Assembly: GCA_019347795.1 (NCBI GenBank)
Contig: JAHWKS010000296.1
Location: 1-6,847 of the forward strand
Source: Planctomycetota bacterium
GTDB taxonomy: Bacteria; Planctomycetota; Planctomycetia; Pirellulales; Pirellulaceae
DNA length: 6,847 bases
Reading direction: 5' to 3'
Every line of letters starts with the position of its first letter. Position 1 is the stretch's first letter. Positions 5,551 to 6,847 of the stretch are shown here, piece after piece. The notes below the pieces were generated by a model. That model was not told the origin of the DNA, ran no database searches, and saw only the letters and a program-made list of their open reading frames with translations. The position numbers and the translations under genes were made by a program.

Positions 5551-6847
5551 CTACGACGTGATCGTGGTCGGCGCCGGCGGCAGCGGGTTGGCGGCCGCAC
5601 TCTCTGCGGCGGAGCACGAAGGATCGGTCGTTGTGCTGGAAAAGGAGCCGCAGCCCGGCGGGACGACGGGCATCGCCGTCGGCTCCTTCACCGCCGCCGG
5701 CACGTCGCTTCAGTCGGCGAAGGGAATTGTCGATGATCCTCAAACTCACGCGGAAGACGCGGCCAGGTTCGCTCCGCCCGAAATCGAAAGCCGCAACAAC
5801 GACGCCCTGCGGGCGTGGTTTCTGACCGAGGCGGCGGCGACGCTGGAGTGGCTCGAGCAGTTGGGGCTGAGCTTCGTCGGTCCGCATCCCGAGCCGCCGA
5901 ACCGGCAGCCGCGGATGCACAACGTCGTGCCCGGCGCCAAGGCGTATATTCTGGCGATGCAGCTCGCACTGCAAAAGCGCGGCGTGGAGGTGCTGTGCGA
6001 GGCGCCGGCGATCTCGCTCTTGCAAACCGACGGCCGCGTGACCGGCGTCCGCGTCCTGGTCGACGGCGAGCCGCGCGAGCTACACGCGCGGCGCGGCGTG
6101 ATCGTGGCCGGCGGCGACTATTCGTCGAATCGCGAATTGATCGCCAGGCACAAGGGCGCCGAGTTTCACAACATCGAAGGGATCAATCCTTTCGCCGACG
6201 GCGCCGGCCACCGGCTCGCCGAATCCGCCGGCGCCGAACTTCTGAACATGGACGTCACCTACGGACCCGAGCTGCGGTTCATCCCCTCGCGATTCCGCCC
6301 TTTCGAGCAATGGCTGCCGACCGGCGTTTTGGGAGCGAAAGCGGCAGGCGCCGTCGCCCGGCGATTGCCGAACTGGCTCCTCAGGCGACTGGTGAAACGG
6401 CTCTTGGTCACCTGGCAGCATCCGGAGAATGCGCTCTTCGACGACGGCGCCCTGCTGCTCAACAAGGAAGGCCGCCGCTTCTGTGACGAGCGGCAATCGC
6501 CGCAGCGGGAGATCGCCGCCGCCCGCCAGCCGGACAAGACGGCGTGGATTCTTCTCGACGGGCGGCTGGTGCAGCGGTACTCCGCCTGGCCGCACTTCAT
6601 CTCCACCGCGCCCGACATTGCCTACGCCTACGTGCAGGACTATCAGTCGCTCCGCCGCGACGTGACGGCCACCGGCATCGGACGCTCGGACGCCGCCGCC
6701 CGCGCCGGGCTGGACGCCGAGGCGGTGAAAGAGACGATCGAGCAGTTCAACGCCTACGTCCGCGGCGAAGCAACGGATGCTTTCGGCCGCAGCGGCGATG
6801 AGCATCCGATGACCGCCGGCCCCTGGATCATTCTGGGCCCGGTGAAG
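5540..6847 (+). CDS. FAD-dependent oxidoreductase, fumarate reductase / ketosteroid dehydrogenase-like (3' end missing)
   Basis: The frame is open for 436 codons from ATG 5540 to the window edge with no stop. It begins inside the dihydrolase gene, overlapping it by 11 bp in another frame, with GGCGGA six bases upstream; translational coupling is likely. The N-terminus is a dinucleotide-binding fold: DYDVIVVGAGGSGLAAAL (GxGxxG at 11-16), a strand ending in LEKE (E34 expected to bind the FAD ribose), then PGGTTGIAVGSF. IVAGGDYSSN is the second flavin-contact strand typical of FAD_binding_2 proteins. LLLNKEGRRFCDE (305-317) is the capping-domain motif of this family. Residues 274-292 are a basic amphipathic stretch (RRLPNWLLRRLVKRLLVTW). 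GPWIILGPVK at the edge matches the segment that normally precedes the last FAD-binding loop, so perhaps 50-100 residues are missing. The family includes fumarate reductases, 3-ketosteroid dehydrogenases and many uncharacterised enzymes. The substrate cannot be deduced, and a role in arginine or proline use rests only on position. Confidence 0.82.
   Translation, partial: MKTDYDVIVVGAGGSGLAAALSAAEHEGSVVVLEKEPQPGGTTGIAVGSFTAAGTSLQSAKGIVDDPQTHAEDAARFAPPEIESRNNDALRAWFLTEAAATLEWLEQLGLSFVGPHPEPPNRQPRMHNVVPGAKAYILAMQLALQKRGVEVLCEAPAISLLQTDGRVTGVRVLVDGEPRELHARRGVIVAGGDYSSNRELIARHKGAEFHNIEGINPFADGAGHRLAESAGAELLNMDVTYGPELRFIPSRFRPFEQWLPTGVLGAKAAGAVARRLPNWLLRRLVKRLLVTWQHPENALFDDGALLLNKEGRRFCDERQSPQREIAAARQPDKTAWILLDGRLVQRYSAWPHFISTAPDIAYAYVQDYQSLRRDVTATGIGRSDAAARAGLDAEAVKETIEQFNAYVRGEATDAFGRSGDEHPMTAGPWIILGPVK

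Overview
The window is a GC-rich stretch of bacterial chromosome with all genes on the plus strand. The two left-hand proteins have architectures I associate with Planctomycetes (Pirellulales-like): one has a C-terminal secretin/STN-like domain, the other is a zinc ribbon - membrane helix - tandem STN-like protein. This taxonomic guess rests on remembered family resemblance, not on a search.

Left part (1-3302): the 3' part of a hypothetical protein ending in a secretin-N-domain-like module, then a 155-bp intergenic region packed with three inverted repeats, then a 731-residue protein. That protein has an N-terminal CxxC...CxxC zinc ribbon, one transmembrane helix, a long Pro/Glu/Ala-rich linker and two tandem copies of a roughly 160-residue module built of an STN-like half and a secretin-N-like half. 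No secretin pore domain is visible.

Right part (3401-6847): a metabolic cluster. The first gene encodes a 422-residue TIGR00300-family (LOR/SDH-like) ornithine cyclodeaminase. After a 38-bp spacer containing a heptanucleotide tandem repeat comes a 280-residue guanidine-modifying enzyme that closely resembles the N-terminal arginine dihydrolase domain of cyanobacterial ArgZ/AgrE. Overlapping its end by 11 bp is the start of a FAD_binding_2 (fumarate reductase / ketosteroid dehydrogenase-like) flavoprotein that runs off the right edge.

The main point of interest is the cyclodeaminase/dihydrolase pair. Cyanobacterial AgrE/ArgZ carries these two activities in one polypeptide (dihydrolase first, cyclodeaminase second). 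Here they appear as two adjacent genes in the reverse order. Together they would convert arginine to ornithine (releasing CO2 and two ammonia) and ornithine to proline (releasing a third ammonia). No proline dehydrogenase is visible; the flavoprotein's substrate cannot be read from its sequence.
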